Shown: positions 17,108 through 26,195, counted from the stretch's first letter. The stretch is DNA of 64,000 nucleotides from Pseudomonas fildesensis (GCF_001050345.1 NZ_LFMW01000018.1:62001-126000); one strand, 5' to 3'. Program-made: numbers and translations. Notes: generated from the letters alone by a model not told the origin.

Positions 17108-18274
17108 ATGAATCTTCACGAGTATCAGGGTAAGCAGCTGTTCGCTGAATACGGCCTGCCAGTATCCCAGGGCTACGCAGTAGACACCCCGGAAGCAGCA
17201 GCAGAAGCTTGCGACAAAATCGGTGGCACCGAGTGGGTTGTCAAAGCCCAGGTCCACGCTGGTGGTCGCGGTAAAGCGGGCGGCGTTAAGCTGGTTCGCA
17301 GCAAAGAAGACGCCAAGGCCTTCGCACAGCAGTGGCTGGGCAAGCGTCTGGTGACTTACCAGACTGATGCCAATGGCCAGCCAGTCACCAAGATCCTGGT
17401 TGAATCGTGCACTGATATCGCTAAAGAGCTGTACCTGGGCGCTGTCGTTGACCGTTCGAGCCGTCGCATCGTGTTCATGGCTTCCACCGAAGGTGGCGTG
17501 GACATCGAGAAGATCGCTCACGAAACCCCAGAAAAAATTCTGAAGGCCACTATCGATCCACTGGTTGGCGCTCAGCCATTCCAGGGTCGCGAACTGGCTT
17601 TCCAGCTGGGTCTGGAAGGCAAGCAAGTTGCCCAGTTCGCCAAGATCTTCGTAGGTCTGGCCAAACTGTTCAAGGATCACGATCTGGCCCTGCTGGAAGT
17701 GAACCCGCTGGTGATCAAGGCTGACGGCGATCTGCATTGCCTCGACGCCAAGATCAACATCGACGCCAACGCCATGTACCGTCAGCCTAAGCTGAAGACT
17801 TTCCACGATCCGTCGCAAGACGATCCGCGCGAAGCGCACGCTGCCAAGTTCGAACTGAACTACGTAGCCCTGGAAGGTAACATTGGTTGCATGGTCAACG
17901 GTGCTGGCCTGGCCATGGGTACCATGGACATCGTCAACCTGCATGGCGGCAAACCAGCCAACTTCCTCGATGTGGGCGGTGGTGCTACCAAAGAACGCGT
18001 TACCGAAGCCTTCAAGATCATCCTGTCCGACTCCAACGTCGCTGCAGTACTGGTCAACATCTTCGGCGGCATCGTTCGTTGCGACATGATTGCCGAAGGC
18101 ATCATCGGTGCAGTGAAAGAAGTCGGCGTTAAAATCCCGGTTGTTGTTCGCCTTGAAGGTAACAACGCTGAACTGGGCGCTAAAGTACTGGCAGAAAGCG
18201 GTTTGAACATCATCGCGGCTACCAGCCTGACCGACGCTGCTCAACAAGTTGTCAAAGCTGCGGAGGGCAAGTAA
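17108..18274 (+). CDS. sucC: Succinyl-CoA synthetase beta subunit
   Basis: With SucD it converts succinyl-CoA and ADP or GDP to succinate, CoA and nucleoside triphosphate. It is 388 residues, the standard length. The ATP-grasp domain starts MNLHEYQGKQLFAEYGLPVS, with the nucleotide-binding stretch VVKAQVHAGGRGKAGGVKL and the metal-site region LLEVNPLVIKADGDLHCLDA. The C-terminal CoA-ligase part has NGAGLAMGTMDIV and NIFGGIVRCDMIAEGI. The start at 17108 fits the family; upstream in-frame ATGs would add unrelated residues. The stop codon shares its last base with the sucD start. Confidence 0.97.
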   Translation: MNLHEYQGKQLFAEYGLPVSQGYAVDTPEAAAEACDKIGGTEWVVKAQVHAGGRGKAGGVKLVRSKEDAKAFAQQWLGKRLVTYQTDANGQPVTKILVESCTDIAKELYLGAVVDRSSRRIVFMASTEGGVDIEKIAHETPEKILKATIDPLVGAQPFQGRELAFQLGLEGKQVAQFAKIFVGLAKLFKDHDLALLEVNPLVIKADGDLHCLDAKINIDANAMYRQPKLKTFHDPSQDDPREAHAAKFELNYVALEGNIGCMVNGAGLAMGTMDIVNLHGGKPANFLDVGGGATKERVTEAFKIILSDSNVAAVLVNIFGGIVRCDMIAEGIIGAVKEVGVKIPVVVRLEGNNAELGAKVLAESGLNIIAATSLTDAAQQVVKAAEGK

Positions 18275-19155
18275 TGAGCGTCCTGATCAATAAAGACACC
18301 AAAGTTATCTGCCAGGGTATTACCGGTTCGCAAGGTAGTTTCCACACCCAGCAAGCCATCGAATACGGCACCAAGATGGTTGGCGGCGTTACTCCTGGTA
18401 AAGGCGGCACCGAGCACCTGGGCCTGCCAGTGTTCAACACTGTGAAAGAAGCAGTAGAAACCACTGGCGCTACCGCCAGCGTGATCTACGTTCCAGCTCC
18501 TTTCTGCAAGGACTCGATCCTGGAAGCTGCCTTCGGCGGCATCAAGCTGATCGTTTGCATCACCGAAGGCATTCCTACCCTGGATATGCTGGATGCCAAG
18601 GTCAAGTGCGACGAGCTGGGCGTGGTCCTGATCGGCCCTAACTGCCCAGGCGTGATCACTCCAGGCGAATGCAAGATCGGCATCATGCCAGGTCACATTC
18701 ACTTGCCAGGCAAAGTCGGTATCGTTTCCCGTTCCGGCACCCTGACCTACGAAGCTGTTAAGCAGACCACTGACGCCGGTTTCGGTCAGTCGACTTGCGT
18801 CGGCATCGGCGGTGACCCGATCCCAGGCTCGAACTTCATCGACATCCTGAAACTGTTCCAGGAAGACCCGAAGACCGAAGCGATCGTTATGATCGGTGAG
18901 ATCGGCGGTTCGGCTGAAGAAGAAGCGGCTGCCTACATCAAGGCACACGTGACCAAGCCGGTTGTTTCCTACATCGCTGGTGTGACTGCCCCTGCTGGCA
19001 AGCGCATGGGCCATGCTGGCGCAATCATCTCTGGCGGCAAGGGTACTGCAGACGAGAAGTTTGCTGCCCTGGAAGACGCAGGCGTTAAAACCGTGCGTTC
19101 GCTGGCAGACATCGGCAAGGCTTTGTCCGAGCTGACCGGTTGGGCTGTCAAGTAA
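18274..19155 (+). CDS. sucD: Succinyl-CoA synthetase alpha subunit
   Basis: The phosphohistidine-bearing subunit, 293 residues. It has an N-terminal CoA-binding Rossmann domain (CQGITGSQGSFHTQQAIEYG, residues 14-33) and the active-site H247 in GKRMGHAGAIISGGKGTA, the residue phosphorylated during turnover. The E208-centred GEIGGSAEEEAA loop contacts it. It overlaps sucC by one base (TAATG), so the two subunits are translationally coupled. It is the last gene of the operon and is followed by a strong hairpin. Confidence 0.97.
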   Translation: MSVLINKDTKVICQGITGSQGSFHTQQAIEYGTKMVGGVTPGKGGTEHLGLPVFNTVKEAVETTGATASVIYVPAPFCKDSILEAAFGGIKLIVCITEGIPTLDMLDAKVKCDELGVVLIGPNCPGVITPGECKIGIMPGHIHLPGKVGIVSRSGTLTYEAVKQTTDAGFGQSTCVGIGGDPIPGSNFIDILKLFQEDPKTEAIVMIGEIGGSAEEEAAAYIKAHVTKPVVSYIAGVTAPAGKRMGHAGAIISGGKGTADEKFAALEDAGVKTVRSLADIGKALSELTGWAVK

Positions 19156-19182
19156 GCCTCGCGCTTAGCTGACGCTTCACCA

Positions 19183-19212
19183 CACAAAGGCCACCTTCGG
19201 GTGGCCTTTGTG
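19183..19212 (+). terminator. Terminator hairpin of the suc operon
   Basis: A perfect 13-bp stem CACAAAGGCCACC / GGTGGCCTTTGTG with a TTCG tetraloop lies 27 bp after sucD. The T-tract is poor, but the stem is exceptionally stable. Confidence 0.75.
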
Positions 19213-19562
19213 CGTTCTGGGTGATCGTCCCAGTGTGGGAGGGGGCTTGCTCCCGATGGTCGTTCATTCAACATTTGCGTCGACTGACTCACCGCAACCG
19301 CGAGCTAGCTCCCACATTTTCCGCGTGTATTGCCAAGTTAAGTACGAAAACGCGACATGATAGTGTCGCTTATCGGACAGTGCGCCCCGCAACAGTGCGT
19401 TTGTCGGGCAAAATCTGTACCCTAGCCGCCACTTTATGCGTACGCGTCCCAAAAGGATGCCGCGCGCTAGACCGGTCGGCCCCCATCAGGGCTGGCAGCA
19501 TTTCCCTCATCCATAGGGAAGCCCTCTCTAAATTCCGATTCAGTAGTGTGGTATTTCCTCAA
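19213..19562. other. Gap before brnQ: degenerate REP and leader
   Basis: A REPIN-like piece spans about 19234-19316, starting tgtgggagggggcttgctcc and ending in a diverged half, agctagctcccaca. The rest (to 19562) should carry the brnQ promoter and leader. A small hairpin, cgacatgatagtgtcg, is near 19351. I could not settle on a promoter. An open frame runs through the gap in phase with brnQ but looks non-coding. Confidence 0.5.
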
Positions 19563-20876
19563 ATGAAAGTGTTGAAAAGCCAGGATATCCTGGCGTTAGG
19601 CTTTATGACTTTTGCCCTGTTCGTGGGCGCTGGCAACATCATCTTCCCGCCTATCGTTGGTTTGCAGTCCGGACCTCATGTCTGGATGGCGGCGCTGGGC
19701 TTCCTGATCACCGCAGTCGGCTTGCCGGTGGTCACCGTGATCGCCCTGGCCAAGGTCGGCGGCGGTATGGACGCGTTGAGCAGCCCGATCGGCAAAGTCG
19801 CCGGCGGCCTGCTCGCGGCGGCGGCATACCTGGCAGTAGGCCCGCTGTTCGCCACCCCGCGTACCGCGACCGTGTCCTTTGAAGTGGGCCTGGCGCCGCT
19901 GACCGGCGAAAGCCCGCTGGCGCTGTTCCTCTACAGCTCGGTGTACTTCCTGGTGGTGTTCTTCGTCTCCCTGTACCCAGGCCGACTGCTGGACACCGTG
20001 GGTCGCTTCCTCGCGCCGCTGAAGATCATCGCGCTGGCCATCCTCGGCATCGCGGCCTTTGCCTTGCCAGCCGGTGAAGTGGGTGTCGCGACGCCGGAAT
20101 ACGTCGCCGCACCGTTCTCCCAGGGGTTCATCAACGGTTACCTCACCATGGACACACTGGGTGCCCTGGTATTCGGCATCGTCATCGTCAACGCGATTCG
20201 CTCCCGTGGCGTCGAATCGCCCAAGCTGATTACCCGTTACGCGATCATTGCCGGGTTGATTGCCGGTGTTGGCCTGGCACTGGTGTACATCAGCCTGTTC
20301 CGCCTCGGTGCTGGCAGCCATGAAGTCGCCGCCGGTGCCGCCAACGGTGCCGCAGTGCTGCACGCCTACGTGCAACACACCTTTGGTTCCCTGGGCAGCG
20401 GCTTCCTCGCGGTGCTGATCTCCCTGGCGTGCCTGGTCACCGCTGTGGGCCTGACCTGCGCCTGCGCCGAGTACTTCAGTCGTGTGCTGCCGCTGTCCTA
20501 CAAGACCCTGGTGGTAATCCTGGCGCTGTTCTCGCTGTTCGTGTCCAACCTGGGCCTGACCAAGCTGATTGCGTTCTCGATTCCGGTCCTTACCGCGATC
20601 TACCCTCCGTGCATCGTGCTGGTGGCCCTGAGCTTCTGCAAAGACTTCTGGCAGGAGCAGGGCCGCATTGTTGGCCCGGTGATGCTGGTGTCGTTCATCT
20701 TCGGCTGCATCGATGCGCTCAAGGGCGCTGGCCTGGCGGACTGGATGCCGTCGCAGTTGGCCAACTTGCCGCTGAGCGAGCAAGGCCTGGCGTGGCTGGT
20801 GCCGTCGGTGATGACGCTGGTCGTGGCCGTCGTGGTTGACCGCATACTCGGTAAGCGCAGCGTAGCCATCGCGTAA
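19563..20876 (+). CDS. brnQ: Branched-chain amino acid:cation symporter (LIVCS family)
   Basis: A 437-residue permease with about 12 TM helices, taking up leucine, isoleucine and valine with Na+ or H+. The family hallmark is at the N-terminus: ILALGFMTFALFVGAGNIIF, followed by PPIVGLQSG. Length matches the Pseudomonas BraB/BrnQ proteins, and in P. aeruginosa braB likewise follows sucD. The start at 19563 lacks a Shine-Dalgarno sequence (cctcaaATG), which is odd; no better in-frame start exists close by. The gene is single and ends in its own terminator. Confidence 0.93.
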   Translation: MKVLKSQDILALGFMTFALFVGAGNIIFPPIVGLQSGPHVWMAALGFLITAVGLPVVTVIALAKVGGGMDALSSPIGKVAGGLLAAAAYLAVGPLFATPRTATVSFEVGLAPLTGESPLALFLYSSVYFLVVFFVSLYPGRLLDTVGRFLAPLKIIALAILGIAAFALPAGEVGVATPEYVAAPFSQGFINGYLTMDTLGALVFGIVIVNAIRSRGVESPKLITRYAIIAGLIAGVGLALVYISLFRLGAGSHEVAAGAANGAAVLHAYVQHTFGSLGSGFLAVLISLACLVTAVGLTCACAEYFSRVLPLSYKTLVVILALFSLFVSNLGLTKLIAFSIPVLTAIYPPCIVLVALSFCKDFWQEQGRIVGPVMLVSFIFGCIDALKGAGLADWMPSQLANLPLSEQGLAWLVPSVMTLVVAVVVDRILGKRSVAIA

Positions 20877-20898
20877 CGAGTGCGTTCCCGTTCTACCG

Positions 20899-20933
20899 AA
20901 ATGCCCCGTATCAATCGATACGGGGCATTTTTT
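20899..20933 (+). terminator. Terminator of brnQ
   Basis: A near-perfect palindrome, aaatgccccgtat / atacggggcattt, followed by a T-run. Confidence 0.88.
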
Positions 20934-21002
20934 ATGCTTATGAGGTTACAACCTTCTAGAGTTGAAATACGGTATGGGTGGCAGAGGGGATGTGTTGCTA
21001 AA

Positions 21003-21069
21003 AAGCGGGCTCCAGCTGCGCTGTCGAACGGGAGCAAGCTCCCTCGCCACAGCAAGCCCGCTCCCACAT
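21003..21069. repeat. Composite REP-like sequence
   Basis: It contains gggagcaagctccctcgcca followed directly by agcaagcccgctcccaca. These are ends of two different REP types, and the left part is degraded. It lies just upstream of the DUF599 gene. Confidence 0.5.
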
Positions 21070-21111
21070 TTTGACCGCGTTCGCCACACTACCTCGTCTA
21101 ATAGGACCCGC

Positions 21112-21849
21112 ATGTCGTTCGTCGAAACCAATCAGATCCACCTGCTCGCCGCGCTCTGGTTTGTCCTGTGCTGGGGCGGCTACACCCGTTATGCCACCTG
21201 GAAAGCCCGGGATACCGCGTGCCTGGCCAGCGTGCTGCATCTGTATCGCGAAGACTGGATGCGCCGCATGCTGCTGCGGGACAACCGTATCGCCGACGCC
21301 AGCGTGATCGGCAACCTGGAGCGCAACGCTTCGTTCTTCGCCTCCAGCACCTTGATCATCCTCGCTGGAATTCTCACGGTGCTGGGCGCTTCAGAGCGGG
21401 CCGTGTCGTTGCTGGCGGATATTCCCATGGTGCAGCAGGCGTCCCAGGGCATGTCGGAAATCAAGTTGCTGTGCCTGGCGTTGGTGTTCGTCTATGCCTT
21501 CTTCACGTTCAGCTGGTGCATGCGCCAGTACAACTTTGCGGCCGTGCTGGTGGGGTCGGCGCCGATGATCGGTGAGCGGCATGTGTCAGAGCAGGAGCGC
21601 AAAGCGTTTGCTTTGCGAGCGGCGCGGGTGATTTCCATGGCGGCCAACCAGTTCAACTTTGGTCTGCGCGCTTATTACTTCGGCATGACCATGCTGGCGT
21701 GGTTTGTCAGCCCTTGGTTGTTCATGTTGATGAGCAGCGGGGTGGTGCTGGTGCTGTATCGTCGGGAGTTTCATTCCGACGTACTGCAAGTGATGGTGTA
21801 TACGCAGACTGATGCGCCATTGCCGGAAGCGGTCAAAGAGGCGGCTTAG
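21112..21849 (+). CDS. DUF599 family membrane protein
   Basis: A 245-residue inner-membrane protein with about four TM helices: 6-24, about 76-98, about 118-140 and about 188-212. Family-like features include the tyrosine/glycine-rich first helix end (CWGGYTRYATWKA), ERNASFFASSTLIILAGIL, and the central FTFSWCMRQYNFAAVLVGSAP. The function of DUF599 proteins is not known to me. The start at 21112 is supported by TAGGAC upstream and by the absence of family-like sequence before it. It stands alone between two terminators. Confidence 0.85.
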   Translation: MSFVETNQIHLLAALWFVLCWGGYTRYATWKARDTACLASVLHLYREDWMRRMLLRDNRIADASVIGNLERNASFFASSTLIILAGILTVLGASERAVSLLADIPMVQQASQGMSEIKLLCLALVFVYAFFTFSWCMRQYNFAAVLVGSAPMIGERHVSEQERKAFALRAARVISMAANQFNFGLRAYYFGMTMLAWFVSPWLFMLMSSGVVLVLYRREFHSDVLQVMVYTQTDAPLPEAVKEAA

Positions 21850-21897
21850 TCCGGTTCAGCGTATTAACGCCGCGAATAAAAAACAGCAGGCAAAGTA

Positions 21898-21927
21898 AAG
21901 CCCGCTATTTAAGCGGGCTTTCTTTTT
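21898..21927. terminator. Bidirectional terminator
   Basis: Stem aaagcccgct / agcgggcttt, with T-rich flanks on both strands. It lies between the convergent DUF599 and lipoprotein genes. Confidence 0.8.
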
Positions 21928-21954
21928 GCAGCGAAGCTATTTCAAGCCGTGGTC

Positions 21955-22206
21955 TCAAGAACCGGTGGCTGGGGTAGCAGGTGCTGCTTCTTTTGCGGCG
22001 GCTGAGTTCGATTCAGCCTGAGCTTTGGCAGCATCGGCGTTTTCTTTCGCAGCGTCGTTCACTTTATCCTGTGCTTTCGCCATATCTTTCTGAGCTTGCT
22101 CAGAGTGCGAAGCGGCGTCTTGGGCTTTGTCTTCGGATTTCTTATCGCAGGCAGCGAGACCGAGGGCAGCGGCCAACATCATGGAAATAGCTAAAGTCTT
22201 GCGCAT
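21955..22206 (-). CDS. Small Ala/Lys-rich lipoprotein
   Basis: An 83-residue lipoprotein with signal peptide MRKTLAISMMLAAALG and lipobox LAAC (Cys20). The mature part is hydrophilic and almost entirely Ala, Lys, Asp, Glu, Gln and Ser (DAASHSEQAQKDMAKAQDKV...). This suggests a long amphipathic helix like the small Lpp/OprI-type envelope lipoproteins, though the C-terminus lacks the terminal lysine-arginine used for peptidoglycan attachment. An excellent ribosome site (AAGGAG) precedes the ATG, suggesting high expression. Function unknown. Confidence 0.8.
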   Translation of the reverse strand: MRKTLAISMMLAAALGLAACDKKSEDKAQDAASHSEQAQKDMAKAQDKVNDAAKENADAAKAQAESNSAAAKEAAPATPATGS

Positions 22207-22364
22207 GGGGTGTTTCTCCTTATTGAAGATATCTACTGGCCTTTCGAACCTGAGGGGTCAGCATTAGTTCCTTTTGTTTCGTAGATATATAAACCACGCT
22301 CTCCAAGGAACTTTTACGCGCACCACCTACCCCGCGGATCAACACTAATAAGAGTCTGGACCTA

Positions 22365-22841
22365 ATGACCGAGAATCCCTTTTTAGAGCGTGCGACGCGC
22401 TTTGTTTCGGCCCTGCGCCATTGCCAGGTGCTAGGTATCACTGTGCATGACGCCAGCGGGGAGGGCATGACGCTGGTCCTGCCCTATGGCCCGCACATCG
22501 TAGGCGACCCCCTGACCGGTGTGATCCATGGTGGCGCGTTGACTTCATTGATGGACACCGCGTGCGGTATGGCCACCTTGTGTGTCCTGCCGGAATTCGA
22601 GGTGTGCCCGACCCTGGACCTGCGCATCGACTACATGCACCCCGCCGCACCACACAAACCGGTCTACGGCTTCGCCCAATGCTACCGCGTGACCACCGAC
22701 GTGATCTTTACACGCGGCTTTGCCTATCAGGACGACCCCCAGCAGCCCATCGCCCATGTGGTGGGGACCTTCATGCGCATGGGCAAGCTGCTCAAGGGCA
22801 CACAAAGGTTAGGCAATACCGTCAAGGGAGAGAAAGCATGA
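22365..22841 (+). CDS. PaaI-type hotdog thioesterase (first of a pair)
   Basis: A 158-residue single hotdog-fold protein likely to hydrolyse acyl-CoA thioesters. The family motif HGGALTSLMDTACGMA is at about 55-70, with the catalytic aspartate in its helix, followed by the sheet TLDLRIDYMHPA. Its physiological substrate cannot be read from sequence. It overlaps the next hotdog gene by 4 bases (ATGA), so the two products are made together and may form a mixed oligomer. Confidence 0.85.
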   Translation: MTENPFLERATRFVSALRHCQVLGITVHDASGEGMTLVLPYGPHIVGDPLTGVIHGGALTSLMDTACGMATLCVLPEFEVCPTLDLRIDYMHPAAPHKPVYGFAQCYRVTTDVIFTRGFAYQDDPQQPIAHVVGTFMRMGKLLKGTQRLGNTVKGEKA

Positions 22842-23290
22842 CGCACCGATTCAAGACCCGGCTCGAACAAGCCCTTGAGCGCGGCAACTATGAGGCGCTG
22901 CTGGACCTGATTCCCTACGCCAAATTGATCGGTGTGGAATGCACCCGATTAGGCGATGAGTTGCTGTTTCGCCTGCCCGCCAACAAGGACAACATTGGTA
23001 ACCCCATATTGCCAGCGCTGCACGGCGGGGTGATTGCGGGCTTTATGGAATTGTCGGCGGCATTGCATCTATTGGTATTTGCCGGTGCACCGGGGCTGCC
23101 GAAAATCATCGACTTCTCCCTGGATTACCTGCGCGCCGGGCAGTTTCGCGACACCTACGCTAAATGCCAGGTGTGGCGCCAAGGCCGACGGGTGGCCAAT
23201 GTGGCGATTACTGCGTGGCAAAGCACCCCGGCTGAACCGATTGCCACCGCCCGCGCGCATTTCAAGATCGAGGAAGGGACCCGCCCTTGA
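22838..23290 (+). CDS. PaaI-type hotdog thioesterase-like protein (second of a pair)
   Basis: 150 residues of related hotdog fold. It keeps the HGGVIAGFMELSAALHLL loop-helix, but the usual aspartate position is a glutamate (E in FMELS). That change is seen in some active hotdog enzymes. The sheet IIDFSLDYLRAG follows. It starts at the ATG overlapping the previous gene's stop, with GGGAGAG just upstream. The pair lies 89 bp before htpG but probably in a separate transcript. Confidence 0.83.
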   Translation: MTHRFKTRLEQALERGNYEALLDLIPYAKLIGVECTRLGDELLFRLPANKDNIGNPILPALHGGVIAGFMELSAALHLLVFAGAPGLPKIIDFSLDYLRAGQFRDTYAKCQVWRQGRRVANVAITAWQSTPAEPIATARAHFKIEEGTRP

Positions 23291-23379
23291 AATCCTGGTC
23301 TTAGCCCCCAACTTTGATGACAACCCGCCGCCAACCCTTAAGGGCGCGGCCACTGCCATCCAATTGGAGTTTGATGACC

Positions 23380-25284
23380 ATGAGTGTGGAAACTCAAAAG
23401 GAAACCCTGGGCTTCCAGACCGAGGTGAAGCAACTGCTGCACCTCATGATCCATTCGCTGTATTCCAACAAGGAAATTTTCCTTCGCGAATTGATCTCGA
23501 ACGCCTCTGACGCTGTCGACAAATTACGTTTCGAAGCCCTGTCCAAGCCTGAGTTGCTGGAAGGCGGCGCCGAGCTGAAAATCCGCGTGAGCTTCGACAA
23601 GGACGCCAAGACCGTCACCCTCGAAGACAACGGTATCGGCATGAGCCGTGACGATGCGATCACCCACCTGGGGACCATCGCCAAATCCGGCACTGCTGAT
23701 TTCATGAAAAACCTGTCGGGCGATCAGAAGAAAGATTCGCACCTGATCGGCCAGTTTGGTGTGGGCTTCTATTCCGCCTTCATCGTTGCCGACAAGGTTG
23801 AAGTGTTCAGCCGTCGTGCCGGCCTCGCGGCCAGCGAAGGCGTGCATTGGGCTTCCAAGGGCGAGGGCGAATTTGAAATCGCCACCGTTGAAAAAGCCGA
23901 TCGCGGTACTCGTATCGTCCTGCACCTGAAGGCTGCAGAAGATGAATTCGCCGATGGCTGGCGTCTGCGCAACATCATCAAGAAGTACTCCGACCACATC
24001 GCATTGCCGATCGAGCTGCCGAAAGAACAATCGGCCGCCGAAGGCGAAGAGCCACCAGCCCAGGAATGGGAAGTGGTCAACCGTGCCAGTGCCCTGTGGA
24101 CCCGTCCTCGTACCGAAGTCAAAGACGAGGAATACCAGGAGTTCTACAAGCACATTGCCCACGACTATGAGAACCCGTTGAGCTGGAGCCACAACAAGGT
24201 CGAAGGCAAGCTGGAATACAGCTCGCTGCTCTACGTACCGACCCGTGCTCCGTTTGACCTGTACCAGCGTGAAGCGCCGAAAGGCCTGAAGCTCTATGTG
24301 CAGCGCGTGTTCGTGATGGACCAGGCGGAATCGTTCCTGCCGCTGTACCTGCGCTTCATCAAGGGTGTGGTTGACTCCAATGACCTGTCGCTGAACGTGT
24401 CGCGGGAAATCCTGCAGAAAGACCCGATCATCGACTCCATGAAGTCGGCGCTGACCAAGCGCGTGCTCGACATGCTGGAAAAACTGGCGAAGAACGAGCC
24501 AGAGCAATACAAGGGCTTCTGGAAAAACTTCGGCCAGGTCATGAAAGAAGGCCCGGCGGAAGATTTTGCCAACAAGGAAAAAATCGCCGGTCTGCTGCGC
24601 TTTGCTTCCACCCAGGGTGATGACGGCGAGCAGGTTGTGTCCCTGGCCGAGTACCTGGCGCGCGCCAAGGAAGGTCAGGACAAGATCTACTACCTGACCG
24701 GCGAAACCTATGCCCAGGTCAAGAACAGCCCGCACCTGGAAGTCTTCCGCAAGAAAGGCATCGAAGTGTTGCTGCTGACCGACCGTATCGATGAGTGGCT
24801 GATGAGCTACCTCAGCGAGTTCGACGGCAAGACCTTCGTCGACGTGGCCCGTGGTGACCTGGACCTGGGTAACCTGGACTCCGAAGAAGAGAAGAAGGAA
24901 GCCGAAGAAGTCGCCAAGGCCAAAGAAGGCCTGGTTGAGCGGATCAAGACAGCCTTGGGCGATGCCGTCAGCGAAGTGCGGGTTTCCCACCGCCTGACCG
25001 ACTCCCCGGCGATTTTGGCCATCGGCGAGCAGGACCTGGGCATGCAGATGCGTCAGATCCTCGAAGCCAGCGGTCAGAAGGTTCCGGATTCCAAGCCGAT
25101 CTTCGAATTCAACCCGGCTCACCCGCTGATCGAGAAACTCGACGGCGAGCAGAGCGAAGAGCGGTTTGGTGACCTGTCGCACATCCTCTTCGACCAGGCG
25201 GCCCTGGCCGCTGGCGACAGCCTGAAAGACCCGGCCGCCTATGTGCGCCGACTGAACAAGCTGTTGGTTGAACTGTCGGTTTAA
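23380..25284 (+). CDS. htpG: Chaperone HtpG (bacterial Hsp90)
   Basis: A 634-residue ATP-dependent dimeric chaperone in the cytoplasm. The N-terminal GHKL ATPase has ELISNASDAVDKLRFEAL, with the Mg-binding Asn, then LEDNGIGMS and IGQFGVGFYSAFIV. The middle domain includes the catalytic Arg region SLNVSREILQKDP; the C-terminal dimerisation domain ends the protein. MSVETQKETLGFQTEVKQLL is the usual start; GGAG lies about 10 bp upstream of 23380. I saw no clear sigma-32 promoter in the short gap. Confidence 0.97.
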   Translation: MSVETQKETLGFQTEVKQLLHLMIHSLYSNKEIFLRELISNASDAVDKLRFEALSKPELLEGGAELKIRVSFDKDAKTVTLEDNGIGMSRDDAITHLGTIAKSGTADFMKNLSGDQKKDSHLIGQFGVGFYSAFIVADKVEVFSRRAGLAASEGVHWASKGEGEFEIATVEKADRGTRIVLHLKAAEDEFADGWRLRNIIKKYSDHIALPIELPKEQSAAEGEEPPAQEWEVVNRASALWTRPRTEVKDEEYQEFYKHIAHDYENPLSWSHNKVEGKLEYSSLLYVPTRAPFDLYQREAPKGLKLYVQRVFVMDQAESFLPLYLRFIKGVVDSNDLSLNVSREILQKDPIIDSMKSALTKRVLDMLEKLAKNEPEQYKGFWKNFGQVMKEGPAEDFANKEKIAGLLRFASTQGDDGEQVVSLAEYLARAKEGQDKIYYLTGETYAQVKNSPHLEVFRKKGIEVLLLTDRIDEWLMSYLSEFDGKTFVDVARGDLDLGNLDSEEEKKEAEEVAKAKEGLVERIKTALGDAVSEVRVSHRLTDSPAILAIGEQDLGMQMRQILEASGQKVPDSKPIFEFNPAHPLIEKLDGEQSEERFGDLSHILFDQAALAAGDSLKDPAAYVRRLNKLLVELSV

Positions 25285-25295
25285 CACCGTTGTAG

Positions 25296-25320
25296 AAAAA
25301 CCCGCTTCGGCGGGTTTTTT
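25296..25320 (+). terminator. Terminator of htpG
   Basis: AAAAACCCGC TTCG GCGGGTTTTTT: compact hairpin with T-run, 12 bp after the stop. Confidence 0.92.
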
Positions 25321-25324
25321 CGTT

Positions 25325-25424
25325 TGTAGGAGCGAGCTTGCTCGCGAAAAACCTGAGGACACCGCGTTCATTCAGGATGTACGCGTTACCGTTGACGTTT
25401 TTCGCGAGCAAGCTCGCCCCTACA
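25325..25424. repeat. REPIN of a second type
   Basis: tgtaggagcgagcttgctcg ... cgagcaagctcgcccctaca. The arms continue inward as cgaaaaac / gtttttcg. The core differs from the tgtgggaggggg type found elsewhere. Confidence 0.8.
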
Positions 25425-25463
25425 ATTGCATTACCGCCTCTGCGTGAACCTCAACTGGAGTAA

Positions 25464-26195
25464 ATGATGAGCCAAGTCACTGTGCGTTCCGTGGTCTATC
25501 AGATTGATGGCCAGTCCTATGAAAGCCGCCTGGCATTCGACGCCAGCCACAAGGGCCCGTTGCCGGGCCTGCTGATGGCGCCGAACTGGATGGGGGTGAG
25601 TGCGGGTGCCGAAGAAATCGCCAAGAGCGTCGCCGCCAAGGGTTACGTGGTGCTGGTCGCTGATCTGTACGGGCAGACTGTACGCCCGTCGAACGGCGAT
25701 GAAGCCGGCGCGGCGATGATGCCATTGAAGGATGACCGCGCGTTGCTGAACAAACGCATGCAGGCGGCCTTAGAGCAGTTGAAGGGCCAGACTGAAGCAG
25801 CGGTGGATACCTCGAAACTGGCAACGTTCGGTTTCTGCTTTGGCGGTTGCTGCTCACTGGAACTGGCGCGTACCGGCGCGCCATTGAAGGCTGCCGTATC
25901 GTTCCACGGCACCCTCGACACGCCGAACCCGGCGGACGCGAAGAACATCAAGGGTTCAGTGTTGGTGTTGCACGGTGCCTCTGACCCATTGGTGCCAAAA
26001 GAGCAACTGCCGGCGTTCGAAGATGAAATGAACGCCGCCGGTGTGGACTGGCAGCTGTTGAGCTACGGCGGTGCGGTGCATTCCTTCACCGACCCGCAGG
26101 CCGATGTGCCGGGCAAGATGATGTACGACGCGAAGACCGCTGCGCGGGCCTTCCAGTCGATGCATAACTTGCTGGATGAAGTGTTCAAGGGCTGA
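25464..26195 (+). CDS. Dienelactone hydrolase family protein
   Basis: A 243-residue alpha/beta hydrolase. It has the Cys-Asp-His triad of dienelactone hydrolases: C125 in GFCFGGCC, D174 in HGASDPLVP and H206 in GGAVHSFTDP. These enzymes open lactones such as dienelactone in chloroaromatic breakdown, but many chromosomal copies have unknown substrates, and no aromatic pathway is nearby. The ATGATG start follows TGGAG; either Met is possible. In P. aeruginosa a similar gene (about PA1597) also follows htpG, supporting a core role. Confidence 0.87.
   Translation: MMSQVTVRSVVYQIDGQSYESRLAFDASHKGPLPGLLMAPNWMGVSAGAEEIAKSVAAKGYVVLVADLYGQTVRPSNGDEAGAAMMPLKDDRALLNKRMQAALEQLKGQTEAAVDTSKLATFGFCFGGCCSLELARTGAPLKAAVSFHGTLDTPNPADAKNIKGSVLVLHGASDPLVPKEQLPAFEDEMNAAGVDWQLLSYGGAVHSFTDPQADVPGKMMYDAKTAARAFQSMHNLLDEVFKG

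Noticed and set aside
22838..23290. Possible frameshift joining the two thioesterase genes
   Set aside because: The second gene has its own start, ribosome site and complete hotdog domain; ATGA overlap is normal coupling.
23524..25371. 615-codon frame antisense to htpG
   Set aside because: Shadow frame; it runs through the htpG terminator and has no motifs.
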